47,500 nucleotides of DNA from Prorocentrum cordatum. Lineage: Eukaryota; Sar; Dinophyceae; Prorocentrales; Prorocentraceae. Within the stretch, counting starts at the first letter, position 1. Every line of letters starts with the position of its first letter. Under the pieces are notes generated by a model. The model was not told where the DNA came from. It saw only the letters and a list, made by a program, of their open reading frames with translations, and ran no database searches. Of the stretch, positions 9,004 through 19,585 are shown one piece after another. Both the position numbers and the translations under genes were made by a program. Location: NCBI GenBank assembly GCA_963575745.1, contig CAUYUJ010022393.1, forward strand, positions 1-47,500. Reading direction: 5' to 3'.

Positions 9004-11073
9004 TTGAATTCCAAAATTTTGTTTCGCTTCAGCGCCGCCGCTGTCCTGCCCGAGCCATTTTGTCACGCCGATCGGAACTCGAAGTTGGAGTCCGAGTTGA
9101 TGGCAGGCAGAGAAGCGGCCAACGCACTGCAAGCAAGCGGCTACACACGGCCGCTGGCAAGCGGAAGCAGCGGGGCCCTACCAGCAGAATGGCCACCGCC
9201 ACAGGAAACGGACGGAGGCCATGGGTTGCGGGGGTATCTTCTCAAACGGTACAAGCAATGCAGCATGACAGCGAAGGATGTCTGCGTTCTGAGCTGGCAC
9301 TCGACCAGGGCAGGAGCGGTTGGAGTCGCCGACTTCGCACTCCCCGACCAGAACGACCAGCACTCGGAACACCTCAGAAAAGCTCCGGGTACACGCAGCA
9401 AGGCCACGTTTTTCACAGCGCGGATTCCTATGTGGGACTCGGACCAGGAGCGGCGCGCGTTGAGGGACTTCCCCCCCCACCTCCCGCACGAGCGTTTCCA
9501 TGAGCAGCGCCAGCCCCACCCAGAGCAGTTCGACATGCACAGTTTCGAAGACGACATGATTCCCCCACAATATGAATCTCACGGAAGCACACTTGAAGCT
9601 GGCAGGTCGAAGTCTTTTCCAGTGGGCGACTTCAGCGACGCAGTACCACGCACAAAAAAGACAGCTCCGACTGCTACTACTGGTCGAACTGTTTGACGGG
9701 CTGTCGGCATTTAATAGGTGCACTAAGAAAAAAAATGACCTGTGCAAATGTTCTTGTAAAGGCCTGTGCACGATGCAGGCGGTGATGAAGATGCTTGTTT
9801 GGTCATTTAACTGCCTCGCTGCGGGCCCCCCCCTGCTGTCGGCCCAGATGGGATGCCGTTCGGATCGGAATGGAGAGCCAACGTGCGAGGATTCGAAATC
9901 GCTGATGGCATTCGAGGCTGCTTAGTTGAATTTCGCGCAGACCGATTAGAATGTGCCGGGGCGCTGGGGTTTAAGAACTGGCAAAATGTTGCCCGCCCGT
10001 GCTTCGTATGTGATTGCGTCAGGGATAAGTTATGGGAGTACCCTGCTTCAGCACGGCTGTGCACTTGGACCGAAAATACAGACGCACCATTCAGATCCGC
10101 CGTAGACCGCTGCACAAAGACGGTTGTCGTGGCGAGCGGGAGGCAGTTGAGGGGCCTTCTAAAGAGCACGAGGCTAGACGACGACTTCAAAGGGCACGCT
10201 CTTTTTCAACCCTTCCCCGCCCTTGGACTTCACGTAGGCCATCGTTTGGTCGTTGGCGGGGCTGTGACCGACGTGCACCAGGTGTCCACCGTCACATGCC
10301 CAGCTGAGTTGGTTTTCTTTGATTGCAACGCAGATGAAGGGCTAAATTTCGTTTGCCAGTTATTCGAAGTCCGAGGCTTCAATATAAGTATGCTATCACT
10401 GGATATGATGCACATATTCGATTTGGGAATTTCCCAATACTGGATCGCAGGAGTATTCGTGCATCTCATTAGGATCAACTTCGCCAAGAGTACACATGCG
10501 ACCGCTGCAATGCGACAACATGCCAACGTCATCCACCTACGGCGGAGAATGCAGGCGTACTATAGTACTGCTGGGGACAGAGATCGAGAGACGATGTGCG
10601 AAATCAGATCAATCACTGTCAAGCAGCTCACGCCCTCGGAGCCACGTCTGAAGGCCAAGGCCGCTGAGTCGAGGCACCTGATTCCCCTGTTGCCCGCTCT
10701 GTGCTCCGAGAACCCTCAGCTGTTCACTCGCCAGAACCGTTTTCTGATACTAGCCAGCCAAGAAATAGCTAAGTTTCCCATTCTTGTAGAGTCTGAACCA
10801 CGTCAGATGTCAGCTGCGCCCATGAACAACATGGATCAAGCTATCCTCCGTTTTTTGCAGTACTGGCATGCGTGGGGTGGTCATGAGGCGTTTAAACACC
10901 ACGTGGCCGTCCACTGCTCGATGCAGAGCAGAAGGCTCGGCAACCCTATATATCGGTGGACTTACGCCGACGAGCGCGAGAATCGGCTTATAGGGGCCGT
11001 GGCCAAATCCCCGCGCCACGGGGATGCATTTTATACGGCGCTGCTACAGAAAGTATTGCCAGAGAGGTTATAA
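9004..11073 (+). pseudogene. Broken transposon-like ORF of a multicopy dinoflagellate type
   Basis: Three open stretches form one ancestral protein: 9004 to about 9565 (frame 1), about 9570 to 9830 (frame 2) and about 9832 to 11073 (frame 1 again, 406 codons from ATG 9853). Readable landmarks are a TAKDVCVLSWHSTRAGAVG segment (~9270), a Cys cluster CKCSCKGLC (~9746), WSFNCLAAG (~9796), DGMPFGSEWR (~9848), a second Cys cluster ARPCFVCDC (~9988) and LDMMHIFDLGI (~10402). The D..H..DLG pattern recalls the catalytic region of Tnp2/Plavaka-like DDE transposases, and the overall order matches a protein repeated in dinoflagellate genomes as I remember it. That assignment is inference. The frame changes coincide with C runs (9562-9566 and 9825-9833). 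No terminal inverted repeats found. Confidence 0.6.
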
Positions 11074-11139
11074 TACGTCTAACGTTTCTGCTTTTTTGTT
11101 GGTCAACACCTTCTTTAAATTTTTTTGAGGCTTGTTAAG

Positions 11140-11385
11140 CAGCCATCGAATTCAGGAGGAGGCGCCGGGAGACAGGGCAGGAGCGACGCGCTTCGAGCTG
11201 CCCTGTCATATGGGGTTGAGGGACAGGGGGGCGAGGAGGGCAGGACAACGAGGAGGACGCGGGAGTACGACAATGGGGAGTTGCAGGACAGCAGGAATGC
11301 GTTAGTACTTGCCACAGACCTTGCGGGGTGCCTCGTGGACGCCGCTGGGCGTCCGGCACGCGTTGGGCCCGACGCTTCGGATTGA
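11140..11385 (+). CDS. Weak exon candidate, C-terminal-like segment
   Basis: One frame ends RNALVALATDL-like, in fact NALVLATDLAGCLVDAAG, then PARVGPDASD and a stop at 11383-11385. The 3' third is natural in composition while the 5' part is Gly/Arg-rich and doubtful. It could be a short terminal exon, with an acceptor such as GACAG near 11291. No homology is recognised. Confidence 0.25.
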   Translation, partial: QPSNSGGGAGRQGRSDALRAALSYGVEGQGGEEGRTTRRTREYDNGELQDSRNALVLATDLAGCLVDAAGRPARVGPDASD

Positions 11386-11403
11386 TCCTTGTTTCGACAC
11401 AAG

Positions 11404-11469
11404 GAGAGGAAGGAGGAGGAGGAAGAGGAAAAAGTGGAGGACGGCGACAAGACGGATAATGATGATTGA
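11404..11469 (+). CDS. Candidate acidic C-terminal exon
   Basis: After CACAAG the frame reads ERKEEEEEEKVEDGDKTDND-D and stops at 11467-11469. A Glu/Asp tail of this sort is common at the end of nuclear proteins. It also borders directly on a GAT microsatellite, so it may be only an in-frame purine repeat. Confidence 0.3.
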   Translation, partial: ERKEEEEEEKVEDGDKTDNDD

Positions 11470-11625
11470 TGATGATTGATCATGATGATGGTGATGATGA
11501 TGGTGCCGTTGATGATGCTGATGATGATGATGATACTGATAATGATGAGGATGATGACGATGATGCTGATGATGATAATGATGATGATGATGACGATGAT
11601 GATGATGATGCTGATGATGTCATTG
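11455..11625. repeat. (GAT)n microsatellite
   Basis: gatgatgat with ctg and acg interruptions. Confidence 0.9.
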
Positions 11626-12068
11626 GTGAGCTAAGGAGGGCGGGGATTATGAGGAGCAGGAAGAGGAAAAAGGGGAGGGATCACACGCGGCGCACGTTGA
11701 GTTTCACTCCCGTGCACGCGGCAATCAGGCCCGTTTCTCCCTCCACATGCCCTCCTGCATTGGACGCGGCCTCCCCCGTGAATGTCATCGGGCATTTTCA
11801 CCAGGGTACATGCGTTTAGGCAGTTGTCCGCACGTGGGTACCTCCAACACGTTGGGCCCCAGGAGTCCTTAAACTTAACCTAGGGTTTTTGATGTTATAA
11901 ACCTGCCGTAACATGTGGGACTATTCGTCTCCCCGTAGAGTTCTCTCCTGACGACTCCCGCACATGTTTTTGCAATGCCCGTTTGCACATCGAAACTTCA
12001 GGGTGAAATCCACTAGTGCCGATGCCCTCACATCTTGCCCCTTGGATCTTGCGACCGCGCCGCCGCCC
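11626..12068. other. Stretch without recognisable gene
   Basis: Mixed DNA without convincing open frames. Confidence 0.4.
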
Positions 12069-12074
12069 GAGCGC

Positions 12075-12125
12075 GAACGTATATTTTTATATATATATAT
12101 ATATATATATACATACATACATGAC
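12075..12125. repeat. (TA)n and TACA run
   Basis: Perfect TA from about 12088 to 12110, then acatacatacatac. Confidence 0.9.
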
Positions 12126-12329
12126 GTTTGACACAGACAGTGTTGCCGAGCAGCCTCGAAAAGGCGATGGGGGCTGACGATGCTCCTGCTTCAGCGCCCC
12201 ATGAAGCGTCATTCCTGGCCATCGGGTCGCATTGTCATTCTCTACAACTCCTTCCCGTTCCCTTAGTTATTATATATTTCTTTCTCTCTCCTGGCCTTGT
12301 CCTCCTATGTGCAGATATGTGTTTGTGTT

Positions 12330-12540
12330 TGCATATATATATGTGTAAATGTATGCATGTGTATATATATATACAGATATACGTACACACATACATACAT
12401 GCATACATACATACATATATGCATACATACATGCACACATACATACATACATGCATACATACATACGTACATACATACATATATATACACATACATACAT
12501 ACATATACCTACATATATATATATATGTATATGTATAATC
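12330..12540. repeat. (TACA)n/(TA)n microsatellite block
   Basis: Tetranucleotide TACA repeats with TGCA variants, flanked by TA runs. Tyr/His/Thr frames across it are artefacts. Confidence 0.9.
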
Positions 12541-12751
12541 CCCGTCCTCCCGATCCTCAAGTATTCCGCCTCTCCGCCACCAGGCGGCGCTGCGCCGCTA
12601 CGGACAGCCACGTCCTCGTCCTCCTCGTCCTCCTCGTCATCGTCCACGGCGCGAAATCCATGGCAATTGTCTTCGACATACGGTCATCACCGTCACAACC
12701 GTCATGGCTCGAAGCCGTCACCAAAGTCACAAGTATCATCACCACACACCT

Positions 12752-12752
12752 G

Positions 12753-12786
<34 letters not shown>

Positions 12787-12792
12787 TGTGTG

Positions 12793-12824
<32 letters not shown>

Positions 12825-12875
12825 CATACATACACACATATCTGTATATATATATGTATATACACCACATATATA
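12752..12875. repeat. (TA)n then (TACA)n microsatellite
   Basis: Same two motifs as at 12330, in the same order and orientation, after a 210-bp non-repetitive spacer. A short CATCAT/GTCATC stretch follows to about 12990. Confidence 0.9.
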
Positions 12876-13009
12876 GATACACTTACACTGTCATCAACAT
12901 CATGTCCACAGGCATAACCATCGGCATCATCATTGTCATCATAGTAGCCATGACCATCATGGTCATCATCGTCGTGTTTATCACCATTCAAAGCTGATGC
13001 ACATTCTCG

Positions 13010-13813
13010 TTGAATGCCGACCACATGGATGGCTTGATGTTTGCGATCATGGCTCGATTATTGCTACATGGCTTGGTTTCGCCTGGCAGGCTTGAAAAAA
13101 TCATTGCCATTTCCATGCTGATGATTTTTGCATGCCGCCAAGATGCGCGGGTTCGTCAGGCACTCCAAGTACATCAAAATTTTGCCATGGGCCCTGCGCG
13201 GGGCCCCTGCCCAGCCCCGCCGCGGGGCTGGTGGGTGGCCGCAGGTGGATCTGGCAAGGGTGGAACAGCGGGGTGGGCGGCAGTGATCTTTCGCTGCGAT
13301 GGTCCGGAGACCCCCGGTCAGATTCCGGACTTCGTGCTCCGCGCCCCAGTAGTTACCGCTCAGTGGGATCACCGGTGGCTCGGGGCACGCGATGAGACCA
13401 ATCACACTGCTGAGCTTTCGGAGATAGGCGAGGTTATGATATTGCCGTTAGAGGAAGCCTCCGACCCTGGAGGCGCCCCGGTGCACATCCGGCACGAATC
13501 GGAATATGCAGCCAATATGGCGCAGGGAATCTGGACGCCGAGCGCCACTGAAGAGCTGCCCCAAGCCGTCCGGGATCTCGCGCAGGAGGCCCATCAGACC
13601 CGTCAGATCACTTGGGGGCACGCGCATGGCCGCACAGGCGCCCATGACGGTGAGCTTGCCGACCGGGCTGCCGACGTAGGTAGGCGGGGCTTCGCCTCAG
13701 CGCAGTCCGGCTGGCGGTCGGCGCCGCCACCAGTGGTTTGCGATTTATCATATGATGCGACGGACATCTGTAAGAAGTGCGGCCAGAGGGTCCTGAGTAA
13801 GGACATCGCTTGA
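13010..13813 (+). pseudogene. RNase H domain of a non-LTR retrotransposon, catalytically degraded
   Basis: The open frame has 267 codons; the recognisable part starts near residue 78. Its strand order fits RNase H: GGSGKGGTAGWAAVIF as the first strand, then NHTAELSEIGE with the conserved Glu, then HIRHESEYAANMAQGIW, then TWGHAHGRTGAHDGELADRA with the last Asp. RNase H of this kind closes the polyprotein of many LINE-type elements. By eye the first catalytic Asp (DGS in the family) is Gly and the third (DS.YA) is Glu, so two of four metal-binding residues are changed. A Cys pair (CKKCG) sits near the C-terminus. No reverse transcriptase lies upstream, so this is a 5'-truncated dead copy. Confidence 0.7.
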
Positions 13814-14069
13814 CATGTTCGCAGATGCGCCGTGGCAGATCACGTCCTTCCCGAAGGATAGTGCCGCAAATGCGAGGCGTTGATCCTCGCGGCGGGCCGT
13901 CTACAGCACGATGGCAAGCGCCGCGGATCGCGCCCGGCGAACCGCGCGCGCGGCATGTGCGGCAAGCTATTTCCCGAGCCCCCGCCGGGGCAGCTGCCCA
14001 GGCCCATGCGGAACCGCGAGGTGCAATGCAGGGGCGCGCCGAGACCTCTGCCGACCGGCGGGGCCCCTC

Positions 14070-14175
14070 CTCCTCCGCCCCCCCCCCCCCCCCCCCCGGG
14101 CTCCTCCTCTTCCTCCTCCTCCTCCTCCTCCGTCGTCCTCTTCTTCTTCTTCTCGCCCCGCCCCCCTCCTCGCCC
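14070..14175. repeat. Poly-C followed by (TCC)n
   Basis: A C run near 14079-14096 interrupted by few bases, then tcctcctcc and ttcttcttc. Confidence 0.9.
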
Positions 14176-14208
14176 CGCCCCCGCTCGGCGCGGGCCGAAC
14201 GCGCCCGG

Positions 14209-14408
14209 GCCATCCGCCAGCGGGTAGCAAGGCGCCGCCGAAGGCAGAGCCGCCAGGTCGGCGGCTAGGCGCCCTACAGCGCGCCATCGCGAAGCGCCGC
14301 CCCCCCGCCAAACTAGGCGCAGGGGGGCGGGCGAAGGGCTCGTCACTGAGCAGAGGGGCCAAAGCGAAGGCGGGAAAGGCAGCTGCCCCGAAGCGGGGGC
14401 CCAGGTAG
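14209..14408 (+). CDS. Basic Lys/Arg/Ala-rich reading frame, partial
   Basis: The frame reads SKAPPKAEPPGRRLGALQRA, IAKRRPPAKLGAGG and then RAKGSSLSRGAKAKAGKAAA before a stop at 14406-14408. Composition is that of a disordered nucleic-acid-binding tail. The upstream part of the frame is pure Pro and Ser from the repeat, so the true start or acceptor lies near 14210. It may be the end of an ORF belonging to a retroelement or a host protein. Other frames here are equally GC-rich, so confidence is modest. Confidence 0.3.
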
Positions 14409-15180
14409 GGGGGGCCTGGCTGACGAAAGCAGGAGCGCAGTTGCATTGATTATCGCTGGGTTTTTCGCCTTGCCCCCCCCCCATTCGCGCCCCCCCCCCC
14501 TTTTCCTTCAGGTGACAGTAATGGTCTGTGCATCGTTGTTATCTTGTTTGGCTTGTTGCGCCCCTGCGCCCGGTTGTTATGTTTTCCTTTTTCGGGCGCG
14601 ACTCGCGGCGATTCTCTCCGCGTCTGCTGCGGTCCAGGGGCCAGTTCTCGCGCTGCCCCTCGCGCCGGTGTAGGTTAATCCTGCGCCGGGGGAGGGCGCA
14701 GGTTCTTCCGGGCTCCACATTGCGCCGTCGCCGGTCTCCTGGCCCTCGACGCCGCCCTCCCCCAGGCCCTCGGCGGCAGGAGGGCCGCCCCCAAGAGGGG
14801 CACGGCGATGTGTTATCTGGCAAACGTGCGAAGCCACGCCCTGTCAAAAACTCGCTTGGCGTTGCGTTCCTCCTTTCTCCCTCCCCCCCTCTTCCTCCTC
14901 CTCCTCCTCCCCCTGCTTTCTCCTCGTCGTCCCGCCTCTCTTCCCTTCTGTTCTGCCCCTTCCTCCTCATCTTGTTTCTGTTGGGTGCTGGGCCATTGCT
15001 ACCATCTCCCACCCCTTCTGTCTTTGTCAACGCGAGTGCCCCACCGCGCACCCATTGCATGCCATTGCGCGCGCGCAGGGATCACGGCGCTGTCTCTATA
15101 TTTCGTCACATTCGCCCGCCGCGAGCCCGTCAGGAATGCTCTTGCGTCGGCCCGCCCCCGCCCCCGCTGTCCGGGAGCAA
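14409..15180. other. Stretch without clear gene, pyrimidine-rich
   Basis: C/T-rich blocks at 14470-14510 and 14870-14975. It could be the leader of the ATG at 15181. I looked for LTR-like matches between here and 19917-20470 and saw none. Confidence 0.4.
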
Positions 15181-16136
15181 TGGCGGCGCGCGGGGCAGCG
15201 GTGGACGAGAGGTTCGCGGCGCTCGAGGCGCGCGCGCGACGTTGGCTGCAGCGCGTGAAGAGAGACCTGGGTGAAGTGCGCAAGAGCTGCCACATCGCCC
15301 TCGAAGGGTTCGACAAGGTGGAGAGCGTTAACTGGGCAGGACACGCGCCGAGCCAACAGCGGAGGGAACTCCGCCTGGCAGTGCCGAGGGCGGCGGGCGA
15401 GGACCTGCGAGGCCCTTCAGGTGCCGTGGCCGCTGCCGCAGGAGGACTCCCAGGAGTTCCAGGCGCCGGGCGACGCGGGGCTGGCTATCTCTAAGATAGT
15501 CAGTGGCCTGGCCGGCGCGGACGCGCTGGCGCGCGTCTTCGACCAGCCGGCGGCGGGGGCCGAGTCGAGGGCGCCGCCCGGTTGACCCTCCGGTTCGGGG
15601 ATGAGCCCCTGTCGGCGCAGGCGGCGCTGGCCTTTTTGGACGGGCCGCTTCGCGCGGCAGCGGGCCTTCCCGTTCGCGGGAGGCCTGCACCGCCGAGGGC
15701 GGAGAGGGCCCCTGCCCCGAAGCGCAAGCTGGCGCGCGCCGAGGCAAAGCCGGAGGAGCGGGGGCGCAAGCGCGCGCGCCAGGAGGCCAGCGGAGGCAGC
15801 CCCAAGGGCAAGGGCGGGAAGAGCGGCAAGGAGCGCGACGGCAAGAACGGCGGCAATGGCAAGGGCAAGAAGGGGGCCAAGGGACAGGGAAAGGGCAAGG
15901 CCCAGGGCAAAGCGCCCGCCGCACCTGCGGCAGAGCCCGCCGCCAGCGCCCCCGCGGCCTCTGCAGCCCCGGCGCCGGCGGCAGCCCCGAGCGCAGTGGC
16001 CCGGGCCAAAGCCGCCGCCGTCGCGGTGGCCGCGGTCCACGCCGAGGCCGCCCCAGCTGCTCCCGGAGCAGCGGCCGCCGGCAGCGCCGACCTCCCCCCT
16101 CGGGGGCGGGGGCGGCGGGGGGGCGTGAGCGCCTAG
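15181..16136 (+). pseudogene. Frame-broken ORF with basic Lys/Gly/Ala-rich tail
   Basis: Three pieces in succession look like one protein. From ATG 15181 (frame 0): MAARGAAVDERFAALEARAR, then a helical stretch to VNWAGHAPSQQ. From about 15380 (frame 1): CEALQVPWPLPQEDSQEFQA to VSGLAGADALARVFDQPAAG. From about 15580 (frame 0 again): LRFGDEPLSAQAALAFLDGP, followed by a tail rich in KGKGGKSGKERDGKNG-type repeats and then Ala/Pro, ending at the stop 16134-16136. The N-terminal helix and basic tail could suit a gag-like protein lying 5' of the copia pol region, but no CCHC zinc knuckle is visible, so a host nuclear protein is equally possible. Two frame changes mean it is not translatable as it stands unless introns remove them. 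Confidence 0.4.
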
Positions 16137-16539
16137 CAGCGCCCGCCGGCGTCGCACTATGAGGGGGCTTCGCCGCGCCCCCGGCGGCGTCGAAGCGGAA
16201 CGCGGTGGGATTGGTTATACAGGCTGATGCTTAGTTCCCCCCCCCTCCCTTCCCCTCTCGCCTGCTCCACCCTCCTCGCCCCTCCCTGCTCCTGCCCCCG
16301 GCGGGCGTTCGAGGTAGCTGCGGCGGCGAAGACGCTCGCGGGTGTCTGGCTCTTGTGCGGAAGCTCGTGGGTGCACTCGCCCCTTCGGCTCCTCCTTCTT
16401 CCGTCGCCCCCCTCTTCCCTCCCTCTTGCCCCGCCCCCTGCCCCCCCCCCCCCCCTCCCGCGCCCCCCCGCCCCCCCCCCCCCCCCCGACCCCCCTGCGG
16501 GCCTCGCTTTCATCCGTCCTCCTTTATCGCCTTAGGCGC
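16137..16539. other. C/T-rich stretch before copia pol
   Basis: Poly-C tracts (16439-16497) and a pyrimidine-rich run ending in GGCGCCCAG at 16553-16561. No gene seen. Confidence 0.4.
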
Positions 16540-17721
16540 ACTTTCTTTTTTGGGCGCCCAGCACCTGGGGGCCCTCTCCCGCCCGCCGAACGTCGGCGAC
16601 GCGGCGGAGGACGAGGGCGAGGACGAGGGCGAGGACGAGGAGATGAGACGTCAGGCGGAGACGGGGCAAGCGCCGGCGTCGACCGCGTTCCCCGACGTCC
16701 GCGAGCCGACGCCAGAGGAGAGACAGCGTCGCGAGGAGAACCAGCGCTGCCCACCGCGGCGCTGGCGCGAGCACTGCCAGATGGGACGTGAACGTGGCAG
16801 GCCCCACGAGCTCCCCGATGCGGAGGTGGAACGCCTCCCCGTGATCGGGCCCGGCCCGGCGTTCTTCAAGGGCGAGGCGGCCGACGCCGTGGAGGCGGGC
16901 CCCCGCGCCGAGGATGGCCAGAGACAGGACGAGGAGGTGGTGCTGGTGGTCGCGGATGCCGACACGGGCGCCACGAGGAGCGCCCCGAAGCCTGACCGAC
17001 GCGCTGATCCCTACACGGCGGCAGCCACGGTGGCGTTCATCAAGAGCCTTTTCCATCAGAAGGTGATCTTAAGGCCAGACCATGAGGATGTCATGATGGA
17101 CCTGGCCAACCAGGTCGAGGCAGAGCCGCCCAACCGCGCGGTCGCGAGACCTGCCCCTGCGTTCAGCCCCCAGTCGAACCCCTCCGAGAACAGGCGCAGT
17201 TCCGCGCGAGCAGGAGCGCGCTGGAGGCGCGACTGGGGGCCAGGGCCCGACCAGTCACGGCCATGCACAAGCGGTTGCAGCGCCGCACGGGCTGGGCATG
17301 CACCGACTTGAGAATCAAGGCGAGCGGTCGCACCGCACATGAGGTCCTCTACGGCCACGCCTACACCAGGGATATGGCCACCCAAGGGGAGTCCGTCCTG
17401 GCGCGCCTACCTAGGGGCAAGAATCGCAGGGCGAGAGGCAAGGTGTACCACAAGGGTGATATGGACTTCGCGAGGGCGGTCTGGCTAGGGAAGAGTTACG
17501 ACACCGGCGAGCGCATCTGCGCCCTCGACGGGCGAGCTAGTCACGACGAGGACCGTCAGGAGGCTGCCCGAGGAGCGGAGGTTCAATCGCACTGCCGTGG
17601 CGGCGATTACGCGCATGCCATGGCAGCGCCGAGGGCAGGGCACGGCCCCGCGCGGGAGCGAGCCGATTGTTACACCCCCTGCCGCTGCGGACGCCGACCT
17701 GGCGGCGCAAGAGGCAGCTGA
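16540..17721 (+). pseudogene. copia integrase region, degraded
   Basis: Frame 2 from about 16560 reads an acidic linker, then PTPEERQRREENQRC, RWREHC, PVIGPGPAFFKG, VLVVADADTGATRS, ADPYTAAATVAFIKSLFHQK and VILRPDHEDVMMDLANQVE. This is the pattern of copia integrases: zinc-finger end, first catalytic block, beta hairpin, second Asp block. The first catalytic Asp (VI..DY in relatives) is not present in VIGPGPAF, while the second (RPDHED) is kept. Frame 1 from about 17195 carries the C-terminal part (GRTAHEVLYGHAY, ARAVWLGKSYDTGERI). A frame change near 17190 and another near 17570 break it. Integration activity is excluded in this copy. Confidence 0.75.
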
Positions 17722-17920
17722 GGCACAGCCAGACCCGAGCGCTGCTGCCCGGTCCACTGGGGCCCCCCATGGCGGCGGGGCAGCAGCCCAGACGGGCGCG
17801 CCCGTGGCGGCGCCCTCGGCCGATGCGGCAAGCGGTGCCGAAGCGACCGCTGGGGACAGGCGCGCGGGCCAGCGACGCAGACGTCGGCTGGAGGTGGCGC
17901 TGGGGAGGACACCCCCATGA
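17575..17920 (+). pseudogene. Linker between integrase and RT, Ala/Pro-rich
   Basis: Frame 2 reads RRFNRTAVAAITRMPWQRRG and then a low-complexity Ala/Pro/Gly segment to a stop at 17918-17920. Dinoflagellate copia polyproteins usually have such a disordered linker between the integrase C-terminus and the RT. No enzymatic motif. Confidence 0.5.
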
Positions 17921-18098
17921 CGCCGAGGGCTGCAGCGCCACCGAGCGTGGCCCCGCAGACCCCCCTGATGGGTCGATCGCCGAAGCGACCCGCGGAGGAG
18001 GGTGACGACCGCGGCACCCTTGCGATGTCCCGAGTTAGCGGAGTAGCAGCTGAGCATTGTGGTGACGTTCGGCTTGGCTTCCTGCAGACCTCAGGGAC

Positions 18099-18719
18099 AT
18101 GGGTGCCCCTGATCCCCACGATGCGTCGGACTCGCAGTTGATCGAAACTTCCACCAGACGGGCCCTCGACGGCCTGAGACAATACGGGGTGGGCAAGCTC
18201 GTCAAGCACAGCGAGGCCGCTGGCAAGAGGATCAGCGCCCGCTGGGACCATGTCTACAAGTGGGGCGCGAACCTCGGATGAAGGATCGCTAAGTCAAGGT
18301 ACGTCGCGCGAGAGTTCAAGCGGCAGGAGTGCCGCGACGACCTCTTCGCGCCGGGGAGCAGCATGGCCGACAGCCGAGTGGTGGACTACGTGGCTCTGAA
18401 GCACGGATGGCCCACCTTCACCGCTGACGCGGAGGACGCGTACGACCATGTCCCCGAGGAGGAGGGCGCGCGGGTCGAGTGCCCACCTGAGGTCCTGGAA
18501 GAGTGCCGCGCGAAGGGCGACACCGAGGACTACGTTTTGCAGCTCGCGAAGCAGTTGCCAGGGCGGCGTGCTGGAGGGAAGCGCTGGGTCGAGTTCGCCG
18601 CGGAGCAGCTCGTGGCCAGGGGCTTCGGGCGGTCGCCGACCGCGCCCCAGTTCTTCTGGCGCGCCGAGCTCCCATCGCGCCACCCCAGGGGTGGAGGCGC
18701 GCAGGACAGGCAGGGATGA
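18099..18719 (+). pseudogene. copia reverse transcriptase, N-terminal half only
   Basis: Frame 0 reads a helical lead-in (LIETSTRRALDGLRQYGVGK), an in-frame TGA at 18279-18281, then KSRYVAREFKRQECRDDLFA, PGSSMADSRVVDYVALKHGW, PTFTADAEDAYDHVPEEEGA (first catalytic Asp block) and KQLPGRRAGGKRWVEFAAEQ up to PQFFWRAE, where it ends at a stop. The normal continuation with the YxDD-type active site (MDD in this family) and about 130 further residues is absent. The next recognisable residues belong to the connection before RNase H. This is an internal deletion, so the enzyme is dead. Confidence 0.8.
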
Positions 18720-19392
18720 CGCGCCCGACCTCAGCCCAGACGAGGCTAAGCTGCTCAGGAGCGTGACCATGTCCCTGCTGTTCTACATGCACGACCGTGA
18801 GGATGCCCAGTCCGACGTCAACTACCTGACCTCGTGCATCTCATCGCCCCGTGAGGCGGACATGCGAGCCCTCAAGAGGCTGGCAAGGTACCTGAAGGGC
18901 ACGAGGGAGCTGGGCGTGAGGGTGGCCAAGCCCACCGCGCCGCAGGACATCGTCGACCTGGTCGCGTGGACAGACTCCGACTGGGCATGCGACGCGAAGG
19001 AGCGGAAGAGCCCGACCAGCGTGCACCTCATTGCGCGTGGGTGTCCGATGCTCGGGATCAGCTGTCGCCAAGACGTGCAGTCCCTTAGCAGCTGCGAAGC
19101 CGAATGGCACGCTGGAGCTCGAGGTCTCAGCGAGGGACTTGGGCTTAAGGCGCTCTTCGCGCTCATGGGCTACAGCGTGCGCATGAGCTGGCGATGCGAC
19201 AGCTCGAGCGCGAGAGCGCTGGCGAGGCGTCAGGGCACTGGGCGGATCAAGCACCTTGCCACGAAGACGCTCTGGATCCAGCAGTTGGTGGCCAGGAAGG
19301 CCATCGCCGTCGAGCCCGCGGGCGGCGAGAACAAACCGGCTGATCCCGGCGCAAAAGGTGTTGCCGAGGACACGCCTCGAGCGGCTCCGTGA
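18690..19392 (+). pseudogene. copia connection and RNase H domain, well preserved
   Basis: Frame 1 reads DLSPDEAKLLRSVTMSLLFY, REDAQSDVNYLTSCISSPRE and LKRLARYLKGTRELG (connection), then the RNase H blocks WTDSDWACDAKERKS with the first Asp pair, LSSCEAEWHAG with the Glu, RCDSSSARALARRQGTGRIK with the third Asp and the GRIKHL motif, and NKPADPGAKG. All expected acidic residues are present. The frame is lost at an AAAA run (19353-19356), after which the normal continuation KVLPRTRLERLRESCG is in frame 2. The domain alone has no known independent role here. Confidence 0.85.
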
Positions 19393-19585
19393 GAGCTGCG
19401 GGTTGAAGGAGGTGCCCGTGCCAGGGGCCTCGAGGGTTGCTGGAGTCGGGGCCGTGCCGACCGACTTCCAGGCCCAGTCGAACCAGCTGAAGGCGCTGGG
19501 GAAGCTCGACCGAGCTGTGCGAGGCGCCGCGGGGGATGGGCGAGAGCGCGCTGACTCCAGTGACCACGCTGGGAGTCGCGACTGA
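19353..19585 (+). pseudogene. C-terminal tail of copia pol
   Basis: Frame 2 continues the RNase H with KVLPRTRLERLRESCGLKEV and a polar tail to the stop at 19583-19585. The switch from the previous frame occurs at the AAAA run 19353-19356. Confidence 0.6.
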
